A DNA stretch of 64,000 bases from Anaerovorax odorimutans (GTDB lineage Bacteria > Bacillota > Clostridia > Peptostreptococcales > Anaerovoracaceae): assembly GCF_024459955.1 (NCBI RefSeq), contig NZ_JANFXK010000016.1, positions 34,196-98,195 of the forward strand, in the 5' to 3' direction. The translations under genes were made by a program, and so were the position numbers. This document shows, piece by piece, positions 62,381 through 64,000 of this stretch (its first letter is position 1; every line of letters starts with the position of its first letter). A model generated the notes under the pieces. That model saw only the letters and a program-made list of their open reading frames with translations. It had not been told where the DNA came from and did not search any database.

Positions 62381-62433
62381 TTAAGATTATATTCGATATT
62401 GGACCTTTTGTCAATAAAAGAGGCTATAAAATA

Positions 62434-62478
62434 CCCCTGCGGCGAATCCCCGGCTCCAAACAGGATCCGCCGCAGGGG
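62434..62478 (-). terminator. Terminator after the Nudix gene
   Basis: CCCCTGCGGCG (62434-62444) and CGCCGCAGGGG (62468-62478) form an 11-bp GC-rich stem; TATTTTAT follows on the minus strand and GTTTTTG on the plus strand. Confidence 0.75.
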
Positions 62479-62502
62479 CGTTTTTGTCATAAGATCATTT
62501 AC

Positions 62503-62910
62503 TTATATTCCGTCTCCGTAGATTCTCACTTGCTCCACCATATGGCCGATATTGCCTTCTCCGGCGAACTTTTCCAGATCAAAAAAGTTTTCATCCATGC
62601 CCAGCCACAAAAGCGGATGCTTCTCTGCCCGCAGGTCAACCTCCTGTTTCAGTGAGCCCACATATACCTCAACGGTGCAGTTCTGATTGAAATAAGTAAA
62701 GTTCATCATATGTTTAAGTACGATGTCGTCCCGGCCGATGCCTGTTTCCTCAGCCAACTCCCGGTAGGCGGCCTGCAGCCCGTCTTCCCCCGGCTCGATC
62801 TTTCCTCCCACCAGATTGAATTTCCCCTTATAGGGATCTCCGGTTCGTTTGCAGAACAGCAGCTTTTCCCTGGTGGCATTGTAGACCATAATACAATTAT
62901 ATCCCTGCAT
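62503..62910 (-). CDS. Nudix hydrolase (MutT-like)
   Basis: 135 residues. The Nudix box GGKIEPGEDGLQAAYRELAE continues as ETGI, with the catalytic glutamates in place. The start VYNATREKLLFCKRTGDPYKGKFNLVGG is like nucleoside-triphosphate sanitising enzymes. Substrate unknown. It begins 7 bases after the NYN gene and is probably co-transcribed. Confidence 0.88.
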   Translation of the reverse strand: MQGYNCIMVYNATREKLLFCKRTGDPYKGKFNLVGGKIEPGEDGLQAAYRELAEETGIGRDDIVLKHMMNFTYFNQNCTVEVYVGSLKQEVDLRAEKHPLLWLGMDENFFDLEKFAGEGNIGHMVEQVRIYGDGI

Positions 62911-62917
62911 GTCCGGC

Positions 62918-63829
62918 CTACTTTCCTGCGTATTTCACCATATTCTGGTTGCCGCTTTTGCGCACTTCAATTCCCTTGATACTGCGGACATATTTTTTAA
63001 ACTGTGAAAAGCCGTAATCCTGCACATTGAAATTTTCGTATTTTTGATGTAGCTCCTGTCCCAGAATACCCAGGTCAATCCCCTCTTTGCCTCCGGCCTT
63101 CACAAGGTCGATCACAAATTCTTCCACATTGTTTCCTTCAGCCAGTTTGACGGAAACGTAATTGCCTTTTTTCAGCAGCCGTATCTTCGGAAACTCCTCC
63201 AAAAGTTTGGAAAGCAAGCTGTAGCCATAGCTTCGTACGTCAAAATCCGGGTACAGCTTCAGCAGCCGGTTGCCCAGCTCCGCCAGTCCGGTCTCTCTGC
63301 CATTGTTGGTATTTTCCGTAATGATCTTGACAATGGCGTCTTCAATGGTGGATTTGTCGATATCCTTGACCGCCGCCGCTTCTTCCTTGTTCTCTTCTTC
63401 ACCTTCCAGAAGTTCCAGTCTGGTGAAGATATCACAGGCTTTACGGAAAGCCATAGGAGTTTTCTGTTCTCCCATTCCGATCACCGTAAGCCCGGATTCC
63501 CGGATACGGCTGGCCAATTTTGTAAAATCGCTGTCGCTGGAAACAATACAGAATCCGTCAACGGTATTGGTATATAGAATATCCATCGCGTCAATAATCA
63601 GCGCCGAATCGGTAGCGTTTTTTCCGGTCGTATAGCTGAACTGCTGGATCGGCGTGATGGAGCTGGAAAGCAGTTCCTCCTTCCAGCTGGAGTTCTGGCG
63701 GCTGGTCCAGTCTCCGTAAATTCTCTTGTAAGTAACATTTCCATATTTGGACAGCTCGTCCAAAATCGGATCGATGTATTTTGCCGAAACATTGTCAGCA
63801 TCGATCAGCAGTGCAAATCTCTTATCCAC
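62918..63829 (-). CDS. NYN-domain (PIN-like) nuclease with two OST-HTH/LOTUS domains
   Basis: 303 residues. The NYN domain (about 1-140) shows ALLIDADNVS, GKNATDSALIIDAMD and CIVSSDSDFTKLASRIR, the conserved acidic residues of this metal-dependent RNase fold. Two OST-HTH domains follow (about 155-230 and 235-303), each ending with a DVRSYGYSLLSKLL or NVQDYGFSQFKKYV helix. These bind RNA in relatives. An RNA-processing role is inferred. Confidence 0.9.
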   Translation of the reverse strand: MDKRFALLIDADNVSAKYIDPILDELSKYGNVTYKRIYGDWTSRQNSSWKEELLSSSITPIQQFSYTTGKNATDSALIIDAMDILYTNTVDGFCIVSSDSDFTKLASRIRESGLTVIGMGEQKTPMAFRKACDIFTRLELLEGEEENKEEAAAVKDIDKSTIEDAIVKIITENTNNGRETGLAELGNRLLKLYPDFDVRSYGYSLLSKLLEEFPKIRLLKKGNYVSVKLAEGNNVEEFVIDLVKAGGKEGIDLGILGQELHQKYENFNVQDYGFSQFKKYVRSIKGIEVRKSGNQNMVKYAGK

Positions 63830-63953
63830 ATTTATCTCCTAACTATCTTTTATCTTCTCGGTAAGCGCTCTTATTACAAGTAATTCCAAGCTGTTTCATA
63901 GTATCATTTTTCGGCCCGGAAGTCAAATAGGAGGCAGTCCCCGTGTGTTGTTA

Positions 63954-63997
63954 ACTTGTGATAATGTCCCTATAGGATTCACTTGAGAAAATGTCCC
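63954..63997. repeat. Paired direct repeats at the right edge, possible insertion-sequence end
   Basis: ACTTGTGATAATGTCCC (63954-63970) is repeated as ACTTGAGAAAATGTCCC (63981-63997), 27 bases apart. Multiple repeats of this sort mark the ends of some transposable elements (IS21-like). The element itself would lie beyond the window. Confidence 0.4.
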
Positions 63998-64000
63998 AAT

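Overview
The window reads as chromosomal DNA of an anaerobic, low-to-mid GC Gram-positive of the Clostridia. The clues are split transketolase subunits, a rubredoxin–glutamate synthase-like fusion, a PerR/Fur repressor, an AgrBD-type peptide signalling system, GGAGG ribosome binding sites, PdaA- and M23-type wall enzymes, and a folE leader that looks like a clostridial THF riboswitch. No rRNA, tRNA or CRISPR array was found. The genus cannot be fixed from this sequence alone.

Region by region: 1-4011 is a minus-strand ftsE-ftsX-M23 peptidase-recJ cluster (recJ cut by the left edge). 4175-10475 holds housekeeping and small genes: a nuclease-like protein, a PrcB-domain protein, a lipoprotein, transketolase, a MazF-type toxin without a visible antitoxin, nnrD and a DUF503 protein. 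9885-11080 is a gene-poor stretch with a 48-bp tandem repeat, a nested palindrome and two dispersed repeats (R1, R2); R1 and R2 occur again, inverted but in the same order, at 37030-37422.

11246-30724 is the centre of interest: a polymorphic-toxin locus. A 3118-residue secreted RHS/YD-repeat protein (20659-30015) ends in an EndoU-like nuclease tip. It is followed by about 14 immunity-type genes in three paralogous families plus singletons. Between them lie the remains of displaced toxin tips (17277-17670, 19128-19400), a broken immunity gene (12060-12169) and repeated 80-bp spacers. It looks like an immunity bank built by repeated tip replacement. Immediately upstream and divergent lies a quorum-sensing cassette (agrB, an agrD whose signal peptide has no ring cysteine, an AgrC-like kinase, a LytTR regulator and an XRE regulator, 30952-34049), with a 20-bp-arm hairpin in the shared intergenic region.

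34312-40767 carries a polar amino-acid ABC transporter, an EamA exporter and an OpuB/OpuC-type osmoprotectant ABC system. 40784-49780 contains a flavin/iron-sulfur protein with a divergent HxlR regulator, a SirTM–macrodomain ADP-ribosylation pair, an M18 aminopeptidase, an APC permease, a CDF metal transporter, a FlK-like thioesterase and a hybrid sensor kinase. 50135-56330 appears to be one eight-gene operon under a THF riboswitch: folE, an HD protein, folP, folBK, a small protein, nudC and two COG0523 GTPases (zinc-chaperone type). 56552-63829 holds asparaginase, DUF1836, an SGNH hydrolase, PdaA, carbonic anhydrase, the rubredoxin–glutamate synthase-like fusion, PerR/Fur, a Nudix hydrolase and a NYN/OST-HTH protein. 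The right edge shows paired direct repeats that could be the end of an insertion sequence.
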